This document shows positions 1 to 6,144 of a stretch of DNA of 20,759 nucleotides, piece by piece. Positions within the stretch are counted from its first letter, which is position 1. The number at the start of each line of letters is the position of its first letter. A model generated the notes under the pieces. The model saw only the letters and a program-made list of their open reading frames with translations, was not told where the DNA came from and did not search any database. Location: contig DGDD01000185.1 in the NCBI GenBank assembly GCA_002385265.1, positions 1-20,759 on the forward strand, written 5' to 3'. Source of the DNA: Chitinophagaceae bacterium UBA3961 (GTDB lineage: Bacteria; Bacteroidota; Bacteroidia; Chitinophagales; Chitinophagaceae). Made by a program: the position numbers and the translations under genes.

Positions 1-1233
1 CTTCCGATGTTTCCGCTTCAACCCATTTTTATTTTTGATCGAGAGATTTTAGACAAGCTAGAGGATAAAAAAGACGCGCGCGTGCATTTCATTCACCGTG
101 TCATTACGGAATTGGACGCGCAGTTGAAAGCTTTGGGCTCCTGCTTGCGGGTGTACTATGGCAGTCCCTCAACAATTTGGCCCGAGATTCTGAAGGAGTT
201 CGATGTGGCCAAAGTGTTTACCAACCACGATTACGAGCCTTATGCTTTGGAGCGCGATGGCTTGACCCGTTCATTGGTAGAAAAAGCCGGGGCAAGTTTT
301 CATACGTTCAAAGATCAGGTGATCTTCGAAAAAGATGAGGTAGTGAAAGACGATGGTAAGCCCTACACTGTTTTTACGCCTTACTCAAGAAGATGGAAGG
401 CGGCACTTAAACCTTTCTTCCTAAAATCATATCCCACTAAAAAATATTTCGAGGCCTTTCATACAGCCAAACCAACAAAGATCCCAAGTTTGGCCGACAT
501 GGGATTTGAGCCTTCGGAGATCGACATACCACCCACCGATTGGAAAGCGGAAGTGATCAAAAAATATTCGGAGCAGCGCGATTTCCCGGCAGTTCCCGGA
601 ACCTCAAGATTGGGTGTGCATTTGCGTTTCGGAACCATTAGTATTCGTCAACTCGCTCGTGAAGCCGGCGCATTGAACGAGACTTATTTGAATGAATTGA
701 TCTGGCGCGATTTCTATCATATGATTCTCTGGCATTTCCCACGCGTGGGAAAGGGCTTGGCTTTCAAACCGGATTATGATCAAATACAATGGCTGAACGA
801 TGAAGCGGCTTTTGAGAAATGGTGTAAGGGTGAAACCGGCTATCCCATTGTTGATGCAGGTATGCGCGAATTGAATGCAACAGGATATATGCACAACCGC
901 GTGCGGATGATTGTTGCTTCTTTTCTTACCAAACACTTATTGATCGATTGGCGCTGGGGAGAAGCTTATTTCGCTCAGAAATTATTGGACTTCGATTTGG
1001 CCGCTAATAATGGTGGCTGGCAATGGGCTGCGGGCAGCGGTTGCGATGCGGCTCCTTATTTCAGAGTATTCAATCCGCAACTACAAACGCAAAAATTCGA
1101 TCCGCAATTAAAGTACATACGCAAATGGGTACCCGAATTGGACTCCTTTAATTATCCAAGACCCATTGTGCAGCATGAGTTAGCGCGGAAGCGTTGTTTG
1201 GAGACTTATGCGGCTGTATTGAAGAAAGACTAG
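1..1233 (+). CDS. phr: Deoxyribodipyrimidine photolyase / cryptochrome family, 5'-truncated by window edge
   Basis: FAD-dependent, light-driven repair of UV-induced pyrimidine dimers, cytosolic. The frame is open to the window edge (in-frame Leu-Pro before the first ATG at 7). The 408 aa from that ATG lack the usual 'WFRRDLRLxDN' start, so about 25-30 N-terminal residues lie outside. Numbering from the ATG at 7: the end of the antenna-binding N-terminal domain is seen as 'PIFIFDREIL' (6-15). The FAD-binding helical domain shows 'TSRLGVHLRFGTIS' (199-212), 'NELIWRDFYHMI' (229-240), 'GYPIVDAGMRELNATGYMHNR' region (278-298), and the signature 'NGGWQWAAGSGCDAAPYFR' (335-353) followed by 'FNP'. 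These are class I CPD photolyase/cryptochrome motifs; CPD photolyase is the likelier role because the 'WQWAA..G.DAAPYFR' block is kept. The stop codon overlaps that of the convergent mqnD within one CTAG. The family is certain; repair versus photoreceptor role is inferred. Confidence 0.95.
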   Translation, partial: LPMFPLQPIFIFDREILDKLEDKKDARVHFIHRVITELDAQLKALGSCLRVYYGSPSTIWPEILKEFDVAKVFTNHDYEPYALERDGLTRSLVEKAGASFHTFKDQVIFEKDEVVKDDGKPYTVFTPYSRRWKAALKPFFLKSYPTKKYFEAFHTAKPTKIPSLADMGFEPSEIDIPPTDWKAEVIKKYSEQRDFPAVPGTSRLGVHLRFGTISIRQLAREAGALNETYLNELIWRDFYHMILWHFPRVGKGLAFKPDYDQIQWLNDEAAFEKWCKGETGYPIVDAGMRELNATGYMHNRVRMIVASFLTKHLLIDWRWGEAYFAQKLLDFDLAANNGGWQWAAGSGCDAAPYFRVFNPQLQTQKFDPQLKYIRKWVPELDSFNYPRPIVQHELARKRCLETYAAVLKKD

Positions 1234-2069
1234 TCGATGTAATGAACGGGGCTAATGGTGAGTCCCGGATTGTTTTTCTGATAGATCTCAATTAATTGGT
1301 TGACTGCGGCTTTTCCTGAACTGCCGAGGTTGAGGGAGAAATTATTTACATACAAATCGATGTGTTGTTTCATTACATCCGGTTCCATTTCTTGTGAATG
1401 GGCTTTCACATAATCGGCCGGAGCGGGGTAGTGGTGGGCATAAGCGTATTCAATACTGGCTTTGATTTGAGCGTTTACTTTTTCCATCAATGCTGTATCC
1501 AAGCTGTTTTTTGCAACAATGCCACCGAGTGGAATGGGATTGCCGGTGGTTTCTTCCCAATAGTTACCAAGGTCTTTTATTTTGTACAATCCTTTCGATT
1601 GATAGGTGAATCGATTTTCGTGGATGATAACCCCCATGTCTGTTTTACCGGTCAAAACGGCATCTTCAATATCTGAGAAGATCATCATTTCTTTTTTAGA
1701 ACATTCAGGATGAGCAAGGGAAAAGAGGAGATGAGCCGTGGTGTTTTGTCCGGGTATGGCCACTGTATATTCGGAAAGATCTGATTTTGTTAGCAGGTCG
1801 GGATTTTTAGTGATGAGCAAGGGTCCTACTCCCTTACCCAAGGCGCCGCCTGATGATAATACTTTATAAGTAGTAGTAAGCAAGGGCATTACGCCGTAAC
1901 TGATTTTTGTGAAATCGAGTTTGCCTTCGAGGGCCCATTTGTTCAATTGTTGAACATCGGCCAATACCACTTCAAATTCGAGATCGGTATCAATTTTTTT
2001 ATTGACCAAGGCATCGAAGATAAAAGTATCGTTGGGGCAGGGTGAGAATCCGAGCGTATATTTCTTCAT
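1230..2069 (-). CDS. mqnD: 1,4-dihydroxy-6-naphthoate synthase (MqnD), menaquinone futalosine pathway
   Basis: Converts cyclic de-hypoxanthine futalosine to 1,4-dihydroxy-6-naphthoate, the naphthoquinone precursor of menaquinone in the futalosine route. The protein is 279 aa, the usual length, with a periplasmic-binding-protein-like fold. Visible family motifs are the N-terminal 'GFSPCPNDTFIFDAL' (7-21), 'DFTKISYGVMPLL' (52-64), a glycine-rich 'SSGGALGKGVGPLL' (72-85), and 'DMGVIIHENRFTYQ' (144-157). His150 matches the catalytic histidine of this family (established knowledge). The ATG overlaps the stop of the upstream mqnB by ATGA, implying translational coupling and an mqnB-mqnD operon. The 3' end meets the photolyase gene tail to tail with no room for a terminator. 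No signal peptide is visible, so it is cytosolic. Confidence 0.96.
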   Translation of the reverse strand: MKKYTLGFSPCPNDTFIFDALVNKKIDTDLEFEVVLADVQQLNKWALEGKLDFTKISYGVMPLLTTTYKVLSSGGALGKGVGPLLITKNPDLLTKSDLSEYTVAIPGQNTTAHLLFSLAHPECSKKEMMIFSDIEDAVLTGKTDMGVIIHENRFTYQSKGLYKIKDLGNYWEETTGNPIPLGGIVAKNSLDTALMEKVNAQIKASIEYAYAHHYPAPADYVKAHSQEMEPDVMKQHIDLYVNNFSLNLGSSGKAAVNQLIEIYQKNNPGLTISPVHYID

Positions 2070-2707
2070 AACGATTCAATGAATTTGTAGGATACAGAAC
2101 TTAGGTTTTCAAGACTGGATTTAAAATCCCAATTGGCTTTGTTGCGATCACCAACTTGGTTGGAAACGGCTCTGAGTTGAAGAAAAGGGATGCCTTTTTT
2201 CAAGCAGGCGAAGTGGAAGGGGGCGCCTTCCATTGATTCAACAATTGGGCGGTACAATTGGTTCCAGGTTTGAATGTATTTGGGGTCGGTGCTAATTTGA
2301 TTAACGGTTATCGCAGGTCCTTTTTGTAGGGTGTTTAAGAATGGAAGTTGAATAGGATTGGGAAGTAGTCCGTTTACATAAGGAGTTTGATTGGCTGCAA
2401 ACAGGTTGAGGTCGGCTAGGGATTTAAACGCATTGTTTTCCCAAACGCCCTGGTCGGCCACTGTATCAGATTCAATCCAAACAACGGATCCATTACGTAA
2501 TTGGCTATCGAAAGTGCCGGCGATACCAATTTGAAGGGCGAGATCGGGTGAATGGAGGTCCAATAGTTTTGCGATTTGGTAAGTGGATTCCATAATACCA
2601 ACACCGGTTGTGTGAAACCGGATGTTGTGTGTTAAAGAACTTGTAGAAACCTTTGAGCGCAAAGGACTTAGTTCAAAATCGGTGGCGGCTACTACAAGAA
2701 TATTCAT
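2066..2707 (-). CDS. mqnB: Futalosine hydrolase (MqnB)
   Basis: Nucleosidase of the futalosine menaquinone pathway: removes hypoxanthine from futalosine to give dehypoxanthine futalosine. It is 213 aa, nucleoside phosphorylase/MTAN-like fold. Visible features: N-terminal 'ILVVAATDFEL' (3-13), a glycine-rich 'ALQIGIAGTFD' segment (58-68), and the nucleoside-binding block 'VESMEGAPFHFACLKKGIPFLQLRAVSN' around 156-183, where 'SMEGA' carries the ribose-binding Met-Glu. The 'VGDRNKANWDFK' tail is typical of futalosine hydrolases in Bacteroidota rather than generic MTA/SAH nucleosidases. First gene of a two-gene operon with mqnD (4-base overlap). A possible -7-like element (GATATTTG on the minus strand, plus-strand 2712-2719) lies only 5 bases before the ATG, so a very short leader is possible. 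Confidence 0.93.
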   Translation of the reverse strand: MNILVVAATDFELSPLRSKVSTSSLTHNIRFHTTGVGIMESTYQIAKLLDLHSPDLALQIGIAGTFDSQLRNGSVVWIESDTVADQGVWENNAFKSLADLNLFAANQTPYVNGLLPNPIQLPFLNTLQKGPAITVNQISTDPKYIQTWNQLYRPIVESMEGAPFHFACLKKGIPFLQLRAVSNQVGDRNKANWDFKSSLENLSSVSYKFIESL

Positions 2708-2951
2708 GGTGCAAATATCGTTGTTTTGGGGCAGTTGTAGTTCGGGGGTGTGAAATGATATTTTTGTTTTAATTTCGAAAAGTCGAACAATTCGACAAAC
2801 GTACTGTTATTTATCTAACCCACGATTTTTAGGCAACTTGGACGGCACACTTCCGTATCAGTTGTTTGACAAAACAATGTTTCTCATCTTCTTAGTGTGG
2901 TAGTAAAGAGAGAAGAAAAAGTTTCAATTGTAGTGGATAAAATTGGTAATC
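2708..2951. promoter_or_regulatory. Divergent intergenic region between mqnB and the PTPS/QueD gene, with two inverted repeats
   Basis: This 244-base AT-rich gap must hold promoters for both divergent units. It contains the inverted repeat GTCGAA-CAA-TTCGAC (2782-2796, perfect 6-base arms) and TTGTTT-GACA-AAACAA (2862-2877, perfect 6-base arms). The second contains a TTTG that could serve as a -33 element for the rightward genes, but no good TAnnTTTG follows at the expected distance. The first could be an operator. No convincing riboswitch was recognised. Confidence 0.4.
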
Positions 2952-3368
2952 ATGAATAAAAAGGTGGCTGTATACCGCAGAGAGCATTTCAATGCGGCGC
3001 ATCGCTTGTTCAATTCTGCTTGGAATTTTGAGAAAAATCAAGCGGTATTTGGTAAATGTAATAATCCGAATTATCACGGTCACAATTATGAATTGGAAGT
3101 GAAGGTTGTAGGAGAGGTTGATCCGGAAACGGGTTATGTGATTGATATAAAAGTATTGAGTGATCTGATAAAAGAGGAAGTGTTGGATTTGTTGGATCAT
3201 AAGAATTTGAATTTAGATGTACCTTATTTTTCAACGGTGAATCCGACAGCGGAAAATATCTGTATTTATATCTATGATTTATTACGAGCAAAGTTGAACC
3301 AATCGCAGGATTTGTTTGTTCGTTTGTACGAAACCGATAGGAATTACGTGGAGTTCCCAGTTCATTAA
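2952..3368 (+). CDS. queD: 6-pyruvoyl-tetrahydropterin synthase / 6-carboxytetrahydropterin synthase family (PTPS/QueD)
   Basis: Zinc enzyme acting on 7,8-dihydroneopterin triphosphate, the FolE product. It gives 6-carboxy-tetrahydropterin (queuosine route) or 6-pyruvoyl-tetrahydropterin (biopterin route). It is 138 aa from the ATG at 2952; an upstream in-frame TTG at 2943 is less likely because MNKK.. fits the family. Zinc ligands are His17 ('NAAHRL'), His42 and His44 ('YHGHNY'). Cys36 ('GKCNNPN'), Asp82 and His83 ('LDHKNLNLDVPYF') match the catalytic triad of animal PTPS, and 'YETDRN' (126-131) holds the pterin-anchoring Glu127. The spacing and the 'FGKCNNPN.HGHNY' block resemble eukaryotic-type PTPS more than short E. 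coli QueD. It lies 21 bases upstream of folE, so the two probably form an operon and work in sequence. Family is certain; the choice of product is not. Confidence 0.9.
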   Translation: MNKKVAVYRREHFNAAHRLFNSAWNFEKNQAVFGKCNNPNYHGHNYELEVKVVGEVDPETGYVIDIKVLSDLIKEEVLDLLDHKNLNLDVPYFSTVNPTAENICIYIYDLLRAKLNQSQDLFVRLYETDRNYVEFPVH

Positions 3369-3389
3369 CAACCTTGAATATAATTGATT

Positions 3390-3986
3390 ATGGCATATAG
3401 AAAAATTGAGCAGTATGATGAGGCAACAACCAAGGGGTTGATTGAGCATTATACGAAAGCATTAGAATTATTAGGTGAAGACCCAACAAGAGAAGGACTC
3501 TTGAAAACACCGGAACGTATGGCAAAAGCCATGCAGTTTTTGACGCAGGGTTATGTATTGGATGCGAAAGAGATTTTGAATTCTGCAAAGTTTCATGAGA
3601 ATGTTAGTGAAATGGTGATTGTAAAAGATATTGAGTTGTATAGTATGTGCGAGCACCATATGTTACCATTTTACGGTAAGGCGCATATTGCCTACATTCC
3701 GAATGGTTATATCACGGGTTTGAGTAAATTGGCGCGTGTGGTGGATGTATATTCAAGAAGATTGCAGGTTCAGGAGCGTTTGACATCGCAAATTTTGGAG
3801 GCGATCAAAGAAACACTAAACCCTATTGGTGTAGCAGTGGTGGTAGAAGCATCGCATTTGTGTATGATGATGAGAGGGGTTCAGAAGCAAAATTCAGTGA
3901 CAACGACGAGTGCATTTGATGGAGAATTTCTAAAAAATTCTACCAGAATGGAGTTTTTGAAGTTGGTTGGCGTAAAGTTGCATTAA
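3390..3986 (+). CDS. folE: GTP cyclohydrolase I (FolE)
   Basis: Converts GTP to 7,8-dihydroneopterin triphosphate, first step of folate, queuosine and biopterin synthesis; cytosolic homodecamer in known members. 198 aa from the ATG at 3390, preferred over the in-frame TTG at 3384. Visible motifs: '[19 protein letters not shown]' (29-47), '[21 protein letters not shown]' region (84-104) and '[14 protein letters not shown]' (153-166). Zinc ligands Cys87, His90 and Cys158 have the same spacing as Cys110, His113 and Cys181 of E. coli FolE. '[23 protein letters not shown]' (109-131) is another canonical block. It follows the PTPS/QueD-family gene closely, so FolE makes that enzyme's substrate. Transcription probably stops at the hairpin at 4010-4052. 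Confidence 0.97.
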   Translation: MAYRKIEQYDEATTKGLIEHYTKALELLGEDPTREGLLKTPERMAKAMQFLTQGYVLDAKEILNSAKFHENVSEMVIVKDIELYSMCEHHMLPFYGKAHIAYIPNGYITGLSKLARVVDVYSRRLQVQERLTSQILEAIKETLNPIGVAVVVEASHLCMMMRGVQKQNSVTTTSAFDGEFLKNSTRMEFLKLVGVKLH

Positions 3987-4009
3987 CAACCATAAAATTT
4001 GGGTTAGAA

Positions 4010-4052
4010 GCCACAAAGATTTTGTTAGTTTAAAGTCTTTGTGGCATTTTTG
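4010..4052 (+). terminator. Intrinsic terminator after folE
   Basis: Perfect 10-bp stem GCCACAAAGA (4010-4019) / TCTTTGTGGC (4036-4045) with a 16-base loop, followed by ATTTTTGT. It lies 24 bases after the folE stop, on the same strand. Confidence 0.8.
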
Positions 4053-4068
4053 TTGACTCTAAACTTTG
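4038..4068 (+). promoter_or_regulatory. Putative fabD promoter overlapping the folE terminator
   Basis: TTTG at 4038-4041, inside the right arm of the terminator, then an 18-base spacer and TAAACTTTG at 4060-4068. The latter differs from the Bacteroidota -7 form TAnnTTTG only by one extra spacer base. The fabD ATG at 4077 is 8 bases after it, so the transcript would have almost no leader. Seen by eye only. Confidence 0.4.
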
Positions 4069-4076
4069 GTAGCACT

Positions 4077-4967
4077 ATGAAGCATGCATTTGTGTTTCCG
4101 GGACAAGGTTCTCAGTTCCCGGGTATGGCGAAAAGCTTATATGAAAATAGCGCGTTTGCGAAGAAATTGTTTGAGCAAGCAAATGAGATTTTAGGTTTTA
4201 GAATTTCTGATGTAATGTTCAATGGCAGTGAAGAAGATTTAAAACAAACAAATGTTACGCAGCCGGCGGTGTTTTTGCATTCGGTGATTGCGTATAAATC
4301 AATTGAAGGGGCGCGTCCGGATATGGTAGCGGGACATTCATTAGGAGAGTTTTCGGCATTGGTGGCGAATGGTACCTTGAGTTTTGAAGATGCCTTGCAA
4401 TTGGTTTCCATTCGTGCAACGGCCATGCAGAAAGCATGTGAAGTTACACCGTCTACAATGGCGGCGGTATTGGCATTGGCGGATGAGAAAGTAGAAGAGA
4501 TTTGCAAGAAGGTTTCTGAAGAGACGGGAGAAATTGTGGTTGCTGCGAATTATAATTGTCCGGGACAATTGGTGATCAGCGGATCGTTGAAAGGGGTAGA
4601 AGTAGCCTGTGAGCAGATGAAGGCGGCGGGCGCGAAAAGAGCATTGTTGTTGCCGGTGGGAGGGGCGTTTCATTCGCCTTTGATGGAGCCGGCGAAGGAG
4701 GAGTTGAAGGCAGCGATCGAGAAAACAAATTTTCATCAGCCTACGGCGCATATTTATCAGAATGTAGCTGCGAAGGCGGTGTATGATAGAGATGAGATCA
4801 AACAGAATTTGATTGATCAATTAACCGGTGCCGTTCGATGGACACAGAGTGTTCAGTCGATGGTAAAAGACGGGGCCACCAAGTTTACGGAAGTGGGTCC
4901 GGGCAAGGTGTTGCAAGGGTTGGTTTTAAAGATCGATAAAACGATGCAAGTTGAATCGGTAAATTAA
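4077..4967 (+). CDS. fabD: Malonyl-CoA:ACP transacylase (FabD)
   Basis: Transfers malonyl from CoA to acyl carrier protein for type II fatty acid synthesis; cytosolic. 296 aa from the ATG at 4077 ('MKHAFVFPGQGSQ'). A GTG at 4041 is in frame but lies in the terminator stem and adds residues the family lacks. Motifs: 'GQGSQ' (9-13) of the oxyanion region, the nucleophile elbow 'GHSLGE' with Ser88, 'IRATAMQ' with Arg113 (malonyl carboxylate binding), 'GGAFHSPLM' with catalytic His199, and C-terminal 'EVGPGKVLQGL'. These match E. coli Ser92, Arg117 and His201. The gene stands alone, not in a fab cluster; fabH lies about 6 kb away on the other strand. It ends at a strong terminator, so it is probably monocistronic. 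Confidence 0.97.
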   Translation: MKHAFVFPGQGSQFPGMAKSLYENSAFAKKLFEQANEILGFRISDVMFNGSEEDLKQTNVTQPAVFLHSVIAYKSIEGARPDMVAGHSLGEFSALVANGTLSFEDALQLVSIRATAMQKACEVTPSTMAAVLALADEKVEEICKKVSEETGEIVVAANYNCPGQLVISGSLKGVEVACEQMKAAGAKRALLLPVGGAFHSPLMEPAKEELKAAIEKTNFHQPTAHIYQNVAAKAVYDRDEIKQNLIDQLTGAVRWTQSVQSMVKDGATKFTEVGPGKVLQGLVLKIDKTMQVESVN

Positions 4968-4975
4968 TAAAAAAT

Positions 4976-5004
4976 AAAACCGTCGGAAACGACGGTTTTT
5001 TTAT
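4976..5004 (+). terminator. Strong intrinsic terminator after fabD
   Basis: AAAACCGTCG (4976-4985), GAAA tetraloop (4986-4989), CGACGGTTTT (4990-4999), then more T. It is a perfect 10-bp stem with a GNRA loop, starting 8 bases after the fabD stop. The A-rich left flank also allows termination of leftward transcripts. Confidence 0.92.
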
Positions 5005-5164
5005 TGGGTGGTATTGGTGGGTATGTTTTATCGGAACGGTTTTATTGAATACGCAGATGCGACCCATACGGGGTCGGGCTCTCTACACAATCTCAGTGCT
5101 ACGAACATTCGACCCCTGCAGGGTCGTACCTCAGTGGTGCGTGATTGTAGTTACTACTGATGTT

Positions 5165-5541
5165 CGACCTCTACAGGTTTGTGTTACATTATTGCGTGAA
5201 AGAGTGCAACTTGTGGTGGAATTGGTTGGTGTCAATAGAGATACCACATGCGACCCCTCCGGGGTCGGGATTAATTGTTGCATTAGCTTTCTAACAACAT
5301 ATGACCCCTGCCGGGGTCCAGAATATGACACAGTTGGTTTTAGCAAGGTTGTTTCTTTCTTCTTACATAAGTGGCAAGGAGTTTAACAAATCGCCAATTC
5401 GGGTATTCATATTTCCGTTTCTTTAAATTGAATTGTACTTGTAATGCAACATTGATGATCAAGTTTGTTGTTTTGAATGCCCGACCCTAGAACGGTCAAA
5501 TGTTGGTGGTAGCAAAGACAAGGTGGATAATTTCGACCCCT
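5165..5541. repeat. Tandem unit, copy 1 (offset 368 from copy 2)
   Basis: This segment recurs at 5534-5909 with an offset of 368 bases (369 at its extreme left end). From 5213 to about 5470 the two copies differ at only about ten positions by eye, including the paired hairpins at 5251 and 5303, the spacer between them, and the long flank 'TTTAGCAAGGTTGTTTC..'. Copy 1 has the decayed hairpins (5165-5181; 5483-5497, with GGGTC changed to CGGTC). Confidence 0.85.
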
Positions 5542-5909
5542 ACAGGGTCGCGTCACACTCTTGCGTGATAGTGGCAACTTGTGGTGGAATTGGTTGGTGT
5601 CAATAGAGATACCACATGCGACCCCTCCGGGGTCGGGATCAATTGTTGCATTAGCTTTCTAACAACATATGACCCCTGCCGGGGTCGAGAATATTATACA
5701 ATAGGTTTTAGCAAGGTTGTTTCTTTCTTCTTACATAAGTGGCAAGGAGTTTTACAAATCGCCAATTCGGGTATTCATATTTCCGTTTCTTTAAATTGAA
5801 TTGTACTTGTAATGCTCCTTTGATGATCAAGTTTATTGCTTTGAATGCCCGACCCTAGAAGGGTCAAATGTTGGTAGCAGCACAGACAAGGCGGATAAGT
5901 TCGACCCCG
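5534..5909. repeat. Tandem unit, copy 2
   Basis: Near-identical second copy of 5165-5541, abutting and slightly overlapping it so that the palindrome at 5534-5550 both ends copy 1 and begins copy 2. This points to tandem duplication by recombination between palindromes. Confidence 0.85.
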
Positions 5910-5967
5910 GCGGGGTCGAATGTGTGTTTTGTATTGCGAAAAAGGATTCGCCGTTCAATTTTCAGAT

Positions 5968-6144
5968 TTAAATTGAATTGTTCTAGTAATACACCTTAAC
6001 TGATCAAGTTTATTGCTTTGAATGCCCGACCCTGGAAGGGTCAAATGTTGGTAGCAGCAAAGACAAGGCGGATAAGTTCGACCCCGGAGGGGTCGAATGT
6101 GGGTTTTACATTGCGAAAAGGTTTCGCTATTCAATTTTCAGATT
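5968..6144. repeat. Third, partial tandem unit reaching into the transposase 3' end
   Basis: From TTAAATTGAATTGT (5968) through the hairpin pair 6028-6042 / 6077-6097 to TTCAATTTTCAGATT (6130-6144), this repeats 5791-5968 with an offset of 177 bases (176 at its right end). It therefore shares only part of the 368-base unit, and its right end runs into the last codons and stop of the transposase gene. Confidence 0.8.

Larger units (their letters stand above)
5060..6097. repeat. Array of thirteen GACCCC/GGGGTC palindromes (REP/BIME-like)
   Basis: About 1 kb without a credible gene. It holds thirteen short hairpins of the form CGACCCC-n3/5-GGGGTCG, at 5060-5076, 5110-5126, 5165-5181 (degenerate), 5251-5267, 5303-5318, 5483-5497, 5534-5550, 5619-5635, 5671-5686, 5851-5865, 5900-5920, 6028-6042 and 6077-6097. 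Two classes are seen: strong C/G-closed ones with 3-4 base loops (the best, 5900-5920 and 6077-6097, have 9-bp TTCGACCCC/GGGGTCGAA stems) and weak ones GACCC-TAGAA-GGGTC (5851-5865 and relatives). Hairpins come in pairs separated by about 34-35 bases, like BIMEs built of two REPs. The array lies between convergent genes and beside an IS200/RAYT-type transposase. ORFs that can be read through it are simply palindrome translations. Non-autonomous mobility is inferred. Confidence 0.85.

Noticed and set aside
2797..2951. Riboswitch (e.g. preQ1 type) upstream of the PTPS/QueD gene
   Set aside because: No recognisable aptamer core by eye; only a short 6-bp inverted repeat is seen.
2892..3291. Minus-strand frames opposite the PTPS/QueD gene
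   Set aside because: Antisense shadows with low-complexity Ile/Tyr/His-rich composition and no family match.
4041..4076. Upstream GTG start for fabD
   Set aside because: It lies in the right arm of the folE terminator and adds residues the family does not have; MKHAFVFPGQGSQ is the normal start.
4341..4820. 159-codon minus-strand frame inside fabD
   Set aside because: Antisense to well-conserved FabD motifs; Arg/Leu/Cys-rich composition typical of shadow frames.
5045..5799. Open frames of 71-113 codons across the repeat array (e.g. 5045-5386, 5131-5346, 5581-5799)
   Set aside because: They are translations of the palindromes and duplicated flanks, are open on both strands, and have no ribosome site or family signature. 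The same peptide recurs because the DNA is duplicated.
5060..6097. CRISPR array
   Set aside because: Repeats are palindromes of varying sequence and the 'spacers' are themselves repeated between units; spacing is not regular over the whole array and there are no cas genes.
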